Source: Acidobacteriota bacterium
Lineage (GTDB): Bacteria; Acidobacteriota; Holophagae; Acanthopleuribacterales; Acanthopleuribacteraceae
Length of the DNA: 64,000 bases
Reading direction: 5' to 3'
Assembly: GCA_020637335.1 (NCBI GenBank)
Contig: JACJWC010000007.1
Coordinates: forward strand, 1-64,000
Positions within the stretch are counted from its first letter, which is position 1. Each line of letters starts with the position of its first letter. The position numbers and the translations under genes were made by a program. Below the pieces are notes generated by a model. It saw nothing but the letters and a program-made list of their open reading frames with translations. It did not search any database and was not told where the DNA came from. Shown here one piece after another: positions 37,001-45,743 of this stretch.

Positions 37001-40000
37001 GTGATCCAGAAGGTAACCCGATAAGCGTAACTGCCGTTAATGGCAACGCAGGCAATGTGGGCATGCAAATCGCCCTCGGATCCGGTCTGCTCACCGTCAA
37101 TGCTAATGGCACCTTCAGCTTCGATCCCAATGGCGCTTATGAAACCTTGGGCGCCGGCGATTCGGCCATGGAATCCTTTACCTACACCATCGATGACGGA
37201 TCTGGCTGCGCCGAAACGGCAACTGTCAATTTGACCATCAACGGGGTGAATGATTGCCCGGTAGCCGTAGACGATACCTTTTCCACAGATGAGGATATGG
37301 TTCTCAATGGCGATGTATTGGCCGCCAATCCCACCACAACGGATTCCGATATCGAAAGTGATCCCCTGAACGTGACAGCCGTGAATGGCAATGCAGCAAA
37401 TGTAGGAATGATGTTTGCCCTGCCCAGCGGGGCTCAGTTGACCGTCAATGCAAACGGCACCTTCAGCTACAATCCGATGGGCGCGTTTTCCTTGCCCGGC
37501 GGCAGCATGACCACCGATAGTTTTACCTACACGATTGACGATGGATCTATGGCCTGTGCCGAAATAGCCACCGTCACCATCACGGTCATCGGCGTCAATG
37601 ATCCACCCATGGTCACCGACGATTCCAGTTACCAAACCCATGGAAACGTTACCTTGGAAGTTGGTTTAAGTTCCTCAGCCGATGCCTTGACTTCCACCTT
37701 TGGCAATGTCCTGGCCAATGACACGGATAGCGATGGACCGGGTCCCCTGATTGTGACCACCATCGTCGGTAGCGGTGACACAACTGCACCTTACGTTGGC
37801 ACAACCACATTGGGTGGAACCGTCACCATGGAAGCTGACGGCACGTTCCATTACACACCGCCAGCAGGCGTGATTGGTATGGCTGACACTTTCCAATACA
37901 CCGTATCCGATCAGGCTCTGCCCACTCCGGGTACGGCTAATGGCACAGTCACCATCACGATCTCTAACAGCCGCTTCTGGTTTGTCGATGCCGACGATGT
38001 GGCCGGTCCTTTTAATGGCACCACCCTAGACCCATTCCAGGACCTGACCCAGTTAGCGGGCGCGACCACCGGCACAGGTGATGTCATTTTCATTTACCGT
38101 GACACAATCACCACACCGCCAGCTGATTTGGTGGGTTCAATCACCCTGCTCAATAACCAGGTTCTGGTTGGACAAGGCAGTGCGCTAACCGTGACCCACC
38201 CCGAATCCATGGGCATGGTCACTTTGGTCAGCGCATCCATGGCGCCGGCCATTGCCAATGCCGGAGCCATCGTCAACCTGGCCGATGGCAATACCGTTTT
38301 TGGGCTGAACCTGCATCCCAGTAGCGGTGCCGGGATTCTCGGCAATATGGTCAGCGGCGTTACCCTCTCCAATCTGATCATCGAACCGACTGGCAGTGCC
38401 CACGGCATTGAATTCAGCGGCAGTGGAACGTTTAACGGAACCGCATTGACGATTGATTCACCCACCAGCTCAACGGGTACAGGACTGTTTCTGCACGACA
38501 GCACGGCCGCATTTGGCTTAAACAATACGACCGTTCGCGACATGGCCACGGGCATAAACTTGGACCAGAACAGCACGCAATCCGTCACCTTTAATGGCAC
38601 CACGGAAATCACCAATTCAAGTATTCGCGGTATCCGCATTTACTCCAATAATGCCGCGATGAACCACGACCCAGTGACCTTTAACGTCTTAAACTTAACA
38701 TCCACCATGGGCACGGGCATGCTCATCAATGAACACCAGGCCGCCATTATGGTTACTGCGGGTAACTTGAACCATTCCGGTGCGTACCTGGTCGATATGT
38801 CCCTAGCCAACGGCTTAAACCTGTCGGGCACCACCATTAGCGGGGCGGGAACAGGGGTGCGATTTGCATCCTGCACAGGCAATTACGTCGTGCCGAGTTT
38901 CACCGTCAATTCCATGTCGGCCAGTCATGCTGTTGATATCAGTAGCAGTGGCATGGCCACGTTCACCTTTGCAACTCTCGATCTGACCACCAACGGCAGT
39001 TCGGCTCTGAGAATCAACAATGGTGGCACAGTAAGTTGGAACAACACGTCCCAAATCAGCTCCAACAACGCGTTGGGTGTCGATATCCAAAATACCGGAT
39101 TCGGCGCAGGCGTGACCTTGAGCAATGCAACCGTTACCGGGAATGCAGGTGGCGTCAACCTGGTCAACAACACGGGCACCTTCACCTTTGCCGACCTCGA
39201 CATCAACGTTTCGGGCGGAACAGCACTTTCCGCAAGCGGAGGCGGCACGTTAAATATTGACCCCACGGATATGAATGGCGCATCCATCCAGGCAACCAAC
39301 CAGCAGGCCATCAATCTGGTGGGTATGGCCTTGAATGTGAACCTATCGACCTTGAGTTCCAGCAACAGCCCTGGTGTCGGTATAAACCTGAACAATTGTA
39401 CAGGCACCTTCATCGGAGATTCCGGATCCATCTCCAGTGCAGCGGGAATAGGTATCAATATTGACAATGGCAGCCCCACATTTAGCTATGCCGGCAACCT
39501 GACCAACACGGCCAGCCGCGTCGTTAGCTTGGCCAACCGTACAGGTGGAACGGTGACCTTAAGCGGCAACATTAATGAAACGGGCACAGGTATTTTAATC
39601 AGCGGCAATAGCGGCGGCAGTGCGGTTTTCAGCGGCACCAGCAAAACCCTCAACACCGGCACGGCCCATGGCGTGACCCTAACGGGCTCAAGTGGCCATA
39701 CCACCACCTTCAGCAATGGCGGTTTAGCCATCACCACCAACGGTGGCGGCACCGGTATTACAGGCTCGAACGGCGGCACCTTGGAGGTATTGGGTTCCAA
39801 TAACACGATCAGCGCCACCAATGGCATCGCCCTCAGCTTAGCCGGAGGAACCATTATCGGGGGCAGCGGCATGACGGGCGGTTTGAATTTCCTCAGTATC
39901 TCCGCCTCGGGCGCCAATAACGGCATCGTGCTCGACAGCACGGGTGTTGGCCGCCTGGTTGTCACCGGGACGGGAACCACCGATGGTTCCGGCGGAACGC

Positions 40001-41349
40001 TGCAGAACATCAACAACAACGGGATTGAACTGGTCTCGGCTAACAACATCTCGCTGAGCAACATGGACCTGTTGGACGCCAACCTGACGGACAATTGCGG
40101 GACCGAAGCCTATGACGAGTTTTCGGGCATGAACCCGGGTAACCAGGCCTGCCGCGCTGCAATTTACTTAAGGAACGTCATGCACATTACGTTGGACAAC
40201 CTGACCATTGATGACACCGTGGATCAGGGCATCAACGGGGTCGGCGTGACCCATTTCCGCCTCCTCAACAGCGAAGTGCTAAACGCAGGCAACAACAGCT
40301 CCGAATCAGCGATTCTCCTTCGCGACCTGTTTGGCACCGTTTCGGACGGCAATGTCAATGTCATCAGCAATACTACCGTCAGTGGTGCCGCTCAGATTGG
40401 AGTGTTTATCCGCAACCTTTTACGCACCAACGGGTTTGCCGGGGAACCGGACCGACTGGAATTAACCAACAGTTCCTTCTTACTTTCGGCGGCCACTGAC
40501 AATGGTGATAACGTCACCGTTTCCTTGCGCGACGATGACCCATTCGGTAATGGCAACGGCGCCAACTTTGAGACCGTGGTGACCGGTTGCACCTTTAATG
40601 GTCGCTTCGGGGCCTCAAATACCACAGACCAGATTCAGGTCGATGCCGGTATCAATGCCAAGAGTCAGGTCAGTATTACCGGCTCCACCTTTACCAACAG
40701 CAATACCGGGATCAATATCAGCGGCGCAGATGGTTCGCAAACCTCGTTTTTTGTCGATGCCAACCCCACTGTCAGTGTGCGCTTCGGGAATGGAATCAAT
40801 GTTGCCGCCAATGGGACGGCGAGCATGGAGGGCACCATCAGCAACCATCCCAACATTGATAGTGATCAGCCCAACAACCCGGCATTCGGAATCGTTGCCA
40901 TTGTTGACAACAACGGATCGCTCGTCCTGGATATCGACAACAACACGATCACGGATTTTCTCTTGCCCGTGCGAGCGGGTGCACGCGGTGGAACCGGAAC
41001 AGCCAGCGTCACCTTACAGAACAACGATATGACCTCCAGCGCCGTGACCGGGTTTGGCGTGGTCGATTTGATTTGTGGTAACGGAACGGTAGGTGAAAGC
41101 AATTCCTGCTGTTTCAACATCCTCAATAACGACGCCTTAGACCCCATGATGCAAGGCGAATACTTCATCACCATGACCCCCGGAACCACCTGTTCCATTG
41201 AAGGTTATGGGGGTGCCGCGAACGATCAAGCCGCCATCGAGGCCTATGTCGATGGCAACCAGAACAGTGGCGCAACCACCGTTTGTACCGTCGGATTCTG
41301 CGGAATCGGCATTGTGAACTACTCCAATTCAACCTGTTCCACCCCCTGA
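34081..41349 (+). CDS. Giant surface protein: mid-protein sorting-like segment, six cysteine-paired cadherin-like repeats, beta-helix
   Basis: A 2422-residue protein. A signal peptide (1-24) is followed by a domain of about 130 residues. At 153-207 comes VPVPTLSSILLLVFILALFG, then LYFLRKYPEQR and a second hydrophobic helix. The motif, helix and basic residues look like an IPTL-CTERM exosortase signal, but lie near the front instead of the C-terminus. This recalls proteins named 'midcut-by-XrtH' (remembered, not checked). Then come two Ig/cadherin-like domains, six near-identical repeats of about 117 residues starting at about 470, 587, 703, 823, 941 and 1056 (each opening V/I/L-N-D-C-P and closing with a second Cys before the ATV strand), a seventh without cysteines (VNDPP), and a long right-handed beta-helix of Gly/Asn/Thr-rich turns to the end. 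It probably acts in surface structure or adhesion. Antisense open frames are shadows. Confidence 0.9.
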   Translation: MRKTIFFSLFLGLACIFPSRAMAQTVEFRILIDIDDDPGTGCTVSTVDGPVTGVDQILITTVDQTTQMVSGVSLSTCSSGVFGPPVPISAGGWPIGQGLGLAGSDVVETYYPTDMLNPPNGQIRVALVANDQLMSEDALLDNQGEPLWIRLFVPVPTLSSILLLVFILALFGFGLYFLRKYPEQRGALVLLLCLGGLLFVGFSSAISLDGDPSDWNVAPLAMDPSGDNGSAPDVLAFFGCVDGIYPRPQTVFFRIDAVLNQPPTANPSSLSLLEDDPATTIALSGSDPEGQSLTFSIVNPPANGSLSAITPTGPTSADIDYTPNPDFFGNDSFTFIVNDGLANSAPATVSLTIDPINDAPSFAAGPDLTIDKDTGPQTAPNWATNIAAGPPNESGQVLTFNIVNNSNPGLFSASGQPAVASNGTLTFENEPDVNGFADIELQLMDDGGTANGGVDVSPSQTFRITFNAVNDCPVAQNDAVMTDEDTPLAGDVLIDNGSGADSDIDGPGLLLVTAVNGNAAAVGVATMLPSGALLTQNANGTFNYDPNGAFDALAPGETDTDSWVYTLDDSSGLCAETATVTVTISGVNDCPTAVADALSTDEDTPTSGNVLANNGSGPDSDPESDPLTVVAVEGMPANVGVQITLTSGALLTVNSDGSFSYDPNGQFEALGNGDSANDSFTYAIDDGSMTCSEVATATVTINGVNDCPTAQPDAVVTDEDTALNGDVLADNGSGPDSDPESDPLVVSAVNGNPANVGVQITLASGALLTVNANGTFAYDPNGQFESLGPGDTDSDSFTYTIDDGSGCSGLAQLTETVAITINGLNDCPVAVDDSFSTDEDTPIMGDVLVANPTTADSDPDGGTLAVVAVQGMPANVGMLVTLPSGAQVTVNANGSFSYDPNGAFESLGTGDMGMDSFTYSIDDGSMACSEQATVTVALNGINDCPVAVNDAVSTDEATVLNGDLLAANPTTPDSDPEGNPISVTAVNGNAGNVGMQIALGSGLLTVNANGTFSFDPNGAYETLGAGDSAMESFTYTIDDGSGCAETATVNLTINGVNDCPVAVDDTFSTDEDMVLNGDVLAANPTTTDSDIESDPLNVTAVNGNAANVGMMFALPSGAQLTVNANGTFSYNPMGAFSLPGGSMTTDSFTYTIDDGSMACAEIATVTITVIGVNDPPMVTDDSSYQTHGNVTLEVGLSSSADALTSTFGNVLANDTDSDGPGPLIVTTIVGSGDTTAPYVGTTTLGGTVTMEADGTFHYTPPAGVIGMADTFQYTVSDQALPTPGTANGTVTITISNSRFWFVDADDVAGPFNGTTLDPFQDLTQLAGATTGTGDVIFIYRDTITTPPADLVGSITLLNNQVLVGQGSALTVTHPESMGMVTLVSASMAPAIANAGAIVNLADGNTVFGLNLHPSSGAGILGNMVSGVTLSNLIIEPTGSAHGIEFSGSGTFNGTALTIDSPTSSTGTGLFLHDSTAAFGLNNTTVRDMATGINLDQNSTQSVTFNGTTEITNSSIRGIRIYSNNAAMNHDPVTFNVLNLTSTMGTGMLINEHQAAIMVTAGNLNHSGAYLVDMSLANGLNLSGTTISGAGTGVRFASCTGNYVVPSFTVNSMSASHAVDISSSGMATFTFATLDLTTNGSSALRINNGGTVSWNNTSQISSNNALGVDIQNTGFGAGVTLSNATVTGNAGGVNLVNNTGTFTFADLDINVSGGTALSASGGGTLNIDPTDMNGASIQATNQQAINLVGMALNVNLSTLSSSNSPGVGINLNNCTGTFIGDSGSISSAAGIGINIDNGSPTFSYAGNLTNTASRVVSLANRTGGTVTLSGNINETGTGILISGNSGGSAVFSGTSKTLNTGTAHGVTLTGSSGHTTTFSNGGLAITTNGGGTGITGSNGGTLEVLGSNNTISATNGIALSLAGGTIIGGSGMTGGLNFLSISASGANNGIVLDSTGVGRLVVTGTGTTDGSGGTLQNINNNGIELVSANNISLSNMDLLDANLTDNCGTEAYDEFSGMNPGNQACRAAIYLRNVMHITLDNLTIDDTVDQGINGVGVTHFRLLNSEVLNAGNNSSESAILLRDLFGTVSDGNVNVISNTTVSGAAQIGVFIRNLLRTNGFAGEPDRLELTNSSFLLSAATDNGDNVTVSLRDDDPFGNGNGANFETVVTGCTFNGRFGASNTTDQIQVDAGINAKSQVSITGSTFTNSNTGINISGADGSQTSFFVDANPTVSVRFGNGINVAANGTASMEGTISNHPNIDSDQPNNPAFGIVAIVDNNGSLVLDIDNNTITDFLLPVRAGARGGTGTASVTLQNNDMTSSAVTGFGVVDLICGNGTVGESNSCCFNILNNDALDPMMQGEYFITMTPGTTCSIEGYGGAANDQAAIEAYVDGNQNSGATTVCTVGFCGIGIVNYSNSTCSTP

Positions 41350-41382
41350 CAGGTAAAAGCTCTATTCCATTAGGAGGAATCT

Positions 41383-41904
41383 ATGTCAGAGCCCTTTTTG
41401 GCAGAGATCAAAATCGTTGGTTTCAACTTCGCACCGCGCGGTTGGGCCTTCTGTGATGGTCAAATCCTGCCAATCAACCAAAACCAATCCCTTTATTCGT
41501 TATTGGGCACAACCTACGGTGGGGACGGTCGAACCTCGTTTGCCCTACCCGACCTGCGGGGCCGCGCACCGATCCACGTGGGTCGCGCCGATGGTGGATC
41601 CCTCCACGCGCTAGGCTCAAAAAGCGGCGAAGAAACGCACACGTTATCCGCGAACGAAATGCCACAACACCGTCACCTTGTTCAGGCCTCCAATACGCAA
41701 GCCAACCAGACGACCGTTTCAGGCAACCTATTGGGTAACTCCCTGAGCGAACTCTATGTCGATTCATCCACCCCGGATATGGTCGCCATGCGTTCAGGAA
41801 CTGTGACCCATGTAGGGGGCAGTCAAGCCCACAACAACATGCAACCCTATCTGGCCTTGAATTTTTGCATTGCCTTACAGGGCTTATTCCCATCGCGGAA
41901 TTAA
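41383..41904 (+). CDS. Tail-collar (microcystin-dependent-protein-like) protein 1
   Basis: A 173-residue protein of the phage tail-collar family. It opens MSEPFLAEIKIVGFNFAPRG, then WAFCDGQILPI, LGTTYGGDGRTSFALPDLRGR, and ends GGSQAHNNMQPYLALNFCIA. The same order is shared by its two downstream siblings. AGGAGG precedes the ATG. Stand-alone members occur in many bacteria outside prophages and their role is unsettled; the fold is that of trimeric fibre-tip proteins. The gene follows the giant surface protein by 33 bp, suggesting they are made together. Confidence 0.92.
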   Translation: MSEPFLAEIKIVGFNFAPRGWAFCDGQILPINQNQSLYSLLGTTYGGDGRTSFALPDLRGRAPIHVGRADGGSLHALGSKSGEETHTLSANEMPQHRHLVQASNTQANQTTVSGNLLGNSLSELYVDSSTPDMVAMRSGTVTHVGGSQAHNNMQPYLALNFCIALQGLFPSRN

Positions 41905-41914
41905 GGAGGAAGAG

Positions 41915-42433
41915 ATGTCTGAACCCTTTGTAGGTGAGATCCGAATGTTTGCGGGCAATTTTGCACCACGCGGTTGGGCCTTTTGTGATGGTCAACTTCT
42001 GGCTGTTTCTCAAAATGACGCGCTTTTTTCGCTGCTCGGCACCATTTATGGCGGTGATGGTCGAACGACTTTCGGCCTGCCCGATTTAAGGGGCCGTTTA
42101 CCGCTTCACGCAGGACACGGTCCCGGTCTAAGCGAACGTCGTTTGGGCGCCAAAGCCGGTGATGAAAAAGAGACCTTAACCGTGAACCAAATGCCATCCC
42201 ATGGCCATGACATGCAGGGCTCCAACCAGAACAGCTTGTTTGCGGCACCGACGGACCGGGTCGTGGCGACGCAAACCCAAATTGACCTCTATAAAACATT
42301 AGATGCAGACAGCAATATGGCGGCCTCAGCTATTACCCATATCGGAGGCTCGCGCTCGCATACCAATCTCATGCCCTTTCTGTGTGTTCATTTCATCATC
42401 GCCCTGGTGGGCATTTACCCATCGAGACATTAA
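41915..42433 (+). CDS. Tail-collar protein 2
   Basis: A 172-residue sibling (MSEPFVGEIRMFAGNFAPRG, WAFCDGQLL, GGDGRTTFGLPDLRGR, ending in IGGSRSHTNLMPFLCVHF). The variable middle and the SRSHTNL ending set it apart from copies 1 and 3, where this reads SQAHNNMQ. It starts 11 bp after copy 1 with AGGAGGAAGAG before the ATG; an earlier in-frame codon lies inside copy 1. Confidence 0.92.
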   Translation: MSEPFVGEIRMFAGNFAPRGWAFCDGQLLAVSQNDALFSLLGTIYGGDGRTTFGLPDLRGRLPLHAGHGPGLSERRLGAKAGDEKETLTVNQMPSHGHDMQGSNQNSLFAAPTDRVVATQTQIDLYKTLDADSNMAASAITHIGGSRSHTNLMPFLCVHFIIALVGIYPSRH

Positions 42434-42443
42434 GGAGGTCCAC

Positions 42444-42974
42444 ATGTCCGAACCCTTTATTGCTGAGATCCGAATCTTTGCCGGAAACTTTGCACCGCGC
42501 AGCTGGGCTTTCTGTGATGGCCAACTGCTGCCTATTGCCCAAAATACAGCCCTTTTCTCATTGATAGGAACCACCTACGGAGGCGACGGGAGAACAACAA
42601 CGGCACTACCCGATTTACAAGGAAGATCGCCGATGCATCCGGGCCGTGGTCCTGGTCTCACAGCGCGACGCTTGGGCGAGCGCGGCGGTGTTGAAACGGT
42701 GACCCTGACCGAAGCTCAAATGCCCAACCACAACCACAGCCTGCGCGCGAATACCGTCGGACGTGGTGGGGGCAGCCGCAGCCCCGCCAACAACAGTCTG
42801 GCCAACGTCCAGGGCGGATTTGCCTACGTGGCGGGCAGCGATACCAATTTGACCAATTTACACGAATCCACCTTACCGACCTCGGGCGGAAGTCAAGCAC
42901 ACAACAACATGCAACCCTACCTAACCCTCAATTTCATTATCGCGCTACAAGGCCTCTACCCTTCGCGTAGCTAA
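42444..42974 (+). CDS. Tail-collar protein 3
   Basis: A 176-residue sibling (MSEPFIAEIRIFAGNFAPRS, WAFCDGQLLPI, GGDGRTTTALPDLQGR, GGSQAHNNMQPYLTLNF). Its middle loop is glycine/serine/asparagine-rich (GRGGGSRSPANNS), longer than in the others. It starts 11 bp after copy 2, with AGGAGG 6 bases before the ATG, and is followed by a strong hairpin, so the operon probably ends here. Confidence 0.92.
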   Translation: MSEPFIAEIRIFAGNFAPRSWAFCDGQLLPIAQNTALFSLIGTTYGGDGRTTTALPDLQGRSPMHPGRGPGLTARRLGERGGVETVTLTEAQMPNHNHSLRANTVGRGGGSRSPANNSLANVQGGFAYVAGSDTNLTNLHESTLPTSGGSQAHNNMQPYLTLNFIIALQGLYPSRS

Positions 42975-42990
42975 CCGTCAACTTTGCCGG

Positions 42991-43011
42991 GCCGGTCAAA
43001 CCTTGACCGGC
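42991..43011 (+). terminator. Probable terminator hairpin after the tail-collar operon
   Basis: Perfect 9-bp stem GCCGGTCAA-ACC-TTGACCGGC, 17 bp after the third tail-collar stop. No U-tract follows, so it is a strong hairpin but not a classic intrinsic terminator. Confidence 0.6.
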
Positions 43012-43118
43012 TTCGGAATCCCAACCCGTGAAGCTGACCCAAAAGCGCCGCAGCTGATCCAGGAAACCTCCATTGGCCAATCACGTAGTTTTGAACAAAC
43101 CCGTCCTGTGGAGATCCT

Positions 43119-44300
43119 ATGTTGTTAACCGTGCTGATGCTTCTATATGGCGATCTGCCTCAGGTTCATAATGGTTTGGCCCTGAGCGAACCCTCAAAGG
43201 ATGTGCGGTTTATTGAAGAACTGCGCTTTGGGGCGGAACCAAATAAACCGGACGAATACCAATGGAGTGGCGTCTGCGTCAAGGTTTCCGTCGGGCCCGA
43301 CGGTCGCATTTACGTTGCGGATACCGGTGAAAACAGAGTGCTGTGTTTTGATGATCAGGGCCAATTTATTAAGCTGGTCAGTCAAAAAGGCAACGGACCC
43401 GGCGAATTTCAAACCTTGATTTTTTTTAGCGTTCTTCAAAATGGAGAGGCCGTTGCCATGGATGCCTTTAATGATACGGGCCGGTTCTTTTACTTCAATG
43501 CGGAGCCCAAGTTCGTGCATCAAATTTCGCCAAAACCCGGGTCTGTTCGCAGATCCCACCTTTCGCCAGATGGACAACTTTTGTGGGCCCATTACATTGG
43601 GCCCTATAGCGCGAGCTTTGAAGTGTCAACAGGTGTCATGAACGCCCGATTTGAGTGGATTGAAAAGTTGACCACCACGGCAATGGAACCCTTTGACGGC
43701 TCACAAATGCGTGATCCCGGTTATTTGCGTAAACGCTTCGCCAAAAACATAGCCCAGGACTTAGGCACCCGCGGTTTGGCCGGGTTTGGGGAACACGGTG
43801 AAGCCTTCACGGCCCGATCGGATGCCTACATCATAACGCGCTGGGAAAAGGGCATGAGTCGGCCTATTCAAAAAATCCAGAAGGATTTCCAACCGCAACT
43901 GCGAACCGCTGCCCAAACCGAAATGTTAATTGAGGATTACCGCGCACGCTTCCTCGCGGACATTCCCCCCATCGCAGAACTGATTACCCCCGGTCTGATT
44001 GCCGATGCCCTGGAAAAAAGCGAGGTTTCTCCCGTTAAGCCGCCCCTGACAGGCCTTTTGGTTACCACTCAGGGAACCCTGCTTGCAGTGCGCGGAACGT
44101 CTGATGACGGTACCCAAACAGCAGATGTTTTTAACCGTTCTGGGACCTGGATTGGCCGCGCAACGGTTCCGAATCAGGGTTTTGTGGATTCGGATTTTGG
44201 GCCCAACATGGTGTTTCGCAACGGCTTAGCCTATTGCATTGAAACGGTTGATGGCACTTTTCAAGTGGTGCGCTATCGAGTCGTTGAAGAAGGTCCGTAG
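43119..44300 (+). CDS. Secreted six-bladed beta-propeller protein
   Basis: A 393-residue protein with a short signal-like start (MLLTVLMLLYG). The body has NHL/6-bladed-propeller repeats: VSVGPDGRIYVADTGENRVL and CFDDQGQFIKLVSQKGNGPGEF are the clearest blade, with the G-P-G-E-F motif of this group. Further strands (VTTQGTLLAVRGTS, VFNRSGTWIGRATVP) fill the C-terminal half. No catalytic residues are recognised; such proteins bind ligands or partners. It follows the terminator-like hairpin by about 100 bp, so it is probably a separate unit. Confidence 0.75.
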   Translation: MLLTVLMLLYGDLPQVHNGLALSEPSKDVRFIEELRFGAEPNKPDEYQWSGVCVKVSVGPDGRIYVADTGENRVLCFDDQGQFIKLVSQKGNGPGEFQTLIFFSVLQNGEAVAMDAFNDTGRFFYFNAEPKFVHQISPKPGSVRRSHLSPDGQLLWAHYIGPYSASFEVSTGVMNARFEWIEKLTTTAMEPFDGSQMRDPGYLRKRFAKNIAQDLGTRGLAGFGEHGEAFTARSDAYIITRWEKGMSRPIQKIQKDFQPQLRTAAQTEMLIEDYRARFLADIPPIAELITPGLIADALEKSEVSPVKPPLTGLLVTTQGTLLAVRGTSDDGTQTADVFNRSGTWIGRATVPNQGFVDSDFGPNMVFRNGLAYCIETVDGTFQVVRYRVVEEGP

Positions 44301-44324
44301 ATACCGTTCCGATTCAAGCGTGTA

Positions 44325-44339
44325 ACCCCGAATTGGGGT
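44325..44339. terminator. Possible bidirectional terminator
   Basis: ACCCC-GAATT-GGGGT between the convergent stops of the propeller and LysR genes. The stem is short, but its place, directly before the LysR stop at 44341, suits termination in both directions. Confidence 0.4.
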
Positions 44340-44340
44340 C

Positions 44341-45234
44341 TTATTGAAAGGGTTGCAGGGCCTTTTTTAGCGCCCCGGCCAGGAAATCCATACAGGTTTG
44401 GACTTTTGCGGTTTGGCTGAGATCGCGGTGGGTTAAGAGCCACAGGTCACTGCCCAAAAACCGTTCGGGCTGGTAAATCAAGCGCAGGTCCGGGTGGCGC
44501 ACCCGAAAATAGAGTGGCAAAACGGCAATGCCTAATCCCGCCTCACACAGATGGCCAAGGACCGACAGATTGTCCACCCGATACACAGAACAATTCGGGC
44601 CAATCAGGTCATCCAGCCACTTTTTGGATAGGAGGTGGCCTAGCGAATCGTCCAAGCCTATGAAATCGTGCCCTTCCATTTGCTCTGGAAATGGCTGTTT
44701 TGGGGCTCTGTTTAAATAGGATTCGGCAGCAAAGACACCAAAGTGGAGCGGACCCAAATTGCGCCCTACCAGGTAGTCAGGCACGTCACTGGAAGGGCGT
44801 ATCGCAATATCCGCCTCCCTTTTCGACAAATTGAAAAAGGTGTTGCTGACCTTTAATTCAACGCTCAGGTCGGGCCAGGTTTCGCGGAATCGCTTCCAAA
44901 TCGGCGGTAAAAGCGTGGTCGCCAAGGATGAGGTGGTGGTCACACATAATGACCCACTTAAGGAGGCATCCATGCCCTGCAGCGATCGGAACAGGTCCGC
45001 CACCTGCTGGTCCAAACCACTGGCAGTCTCCAGGAATTTGTCACCTTGTGCTGTCAGACGGTATCCGCCCGGTGTACTTTCAAATAGGCGCAATCCAACC
45101 GCTTCCTCAAAGGCGCGGACCTGCCTGTAAACGGTGGTGTGATTGGTTCCCAACTGCCTGGCTGCAGCCTGCAGCGACCCCGACCGGGCCAGGACCAGGA
45201 CAGTTTTGAGATGGTCCCATCTGGGCTCTTTCAT
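44341..45234 (-). CDS. LysR-family transcription regulator
   Basis: About 297 residues. The N-terminal winged helix-turn-helix is clear (HLKTVLVLARSGSLQAAARQ, LGTNHTTVYRQVRAFEE, VGLRLFE). The effector domain follows (TSSLATTLLPPIW, ADIAIRP, and VLGHLCEAGLGIAVLP near the end). ATG at 45234 is chosen over an earlier TTG at 45255. It is divergent from the DoxX gene with a perfect palindrome between, and the pair is a typical LysR target arrangement. The effector is unknown. Confidence 0.92.
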   Translation of the reverse strand: MKEPRWDHLKTVLVLARSGSLQAAARQLGTNHTTVYRQVRAFEEAVGLRLFESTPGGYRLTAQGDKFLETASGLDQQVADLFRSLQGMDASLSGSLCVTTTSSLATTLLPPIWKRFRETWPDLSVELKVSNTFFNLSKREADIAIRPSSDVPDYLVGRNLGPLHFGVFAAESYLNRAPKQPFPEQMEGHDFIGLDDSLGHLLSKKWLDDLIGPNCSVYRVDNLSVLGHLCEAGLGIAVLPLYFRVRHPDLRLIYQPERFLGSDLWLLTHRDLSQTAKVQTCMDFLAGALKKALQPFQ

Positions 45235-45288
45235 TTCTGCAAACCCCGTGTGCAATCAAACACATTGTGGATAATAGTGGTTCCTTCC

Positions 45289-45304
45289 TATCTTAAACAA
45301 GATA
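45289..45304. promoter_or_regulatory. Probable LysR operator
   Basis: TATCTTAAACAAGATA is a perfect 6-4-6 inverted repeat lying 19 bases before the DoxX start, between it and the LysR gene. Its size and T-N11-A spacing fit LysR-type binding sites. Confidence 0.55.
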
Positions 45305-45323
45305 TTAAGAGAAGGAGTTCCTT

Positions 45324-45743
45324 ATGAACACAACCATTGACCCCAAAGATTTAGGTAAGCTTTCCACGCTTCTGCGCATCCTCTTTGGCACCCTATTTTT
45401 GGGTGCTGCTTTGATCAAGGTAAAGGGCGGTATGCAGGGTTCCGTCGACTATTACCTTTCCATGTTCCAAGATTCGTTGTTGCCGTCCGCGCTGGTGCGG
45501 ACCCATGCCCAAGTCATTATGTTGCTCGAGTTCGCTGTGGCCATCTGGTTGTTCAGCGGGTTTCGCCTGCGCTGGGCTTGGTTGGCTACCGCTGGTCTGC
45601 TATGGACCTTGGCCTTCGGTATGATCTTCGCCCTAAAATTTGATGTGGCTGCTCATAACTACTTCTACTTCTTCCTGGCCGGACTGGGTTTTGTACTCGC
45701 ACCTTTTGATCGGTTTCAATGGGGAAATGGAGCGCAGGCATGA
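45324..45743 (+). CDS. DoxX-family membrane protein
   Basis: A 139-residue protein with four membrane helices (LLRILFGTLFLGAALIKVKG opening, FAVAIWLFSGFRL, WLATAGLLWTLAFGMIFAL, YFYFFLAGLGFVLAPF). DoxX proteins are small quinone/redox-linked membrane proteins, often under LysR or other stress control. GAAGGAG lies 6 bases before the ATG. It is coupled by ATGA overlap to the next gene. Confidence 0.85.
   Translation: MNTTIDPKDLGKLSTLLRILFGTLFLGAALIKVKGGMQGSVDYYLSMFQDSLLPSALVRTHAQVIMLLEFAVAIWLFSGFRLRWAWLATAGLLWTLAFGMIFALKFDVAAHNYFYFFLAGLGFVLAPFDRFQWGNGAQA

Noticed and set aside
35485..37600. Regular repeats as a CRISPR array
   Set aside because: The period is about 350 bp, in frame with a protein repeat, without spacers.
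36892..40094. Several long antisense frames in the giant surface gene
   Set aside because: They mirror the repeated Gly/Asn/Asp codons of the real gene.
41383..42974. A prophage, because of tail-collar genes
   Set aside because: No other phage gene is nearby; such collar proteins also occur as bacterial stand-alone genes.
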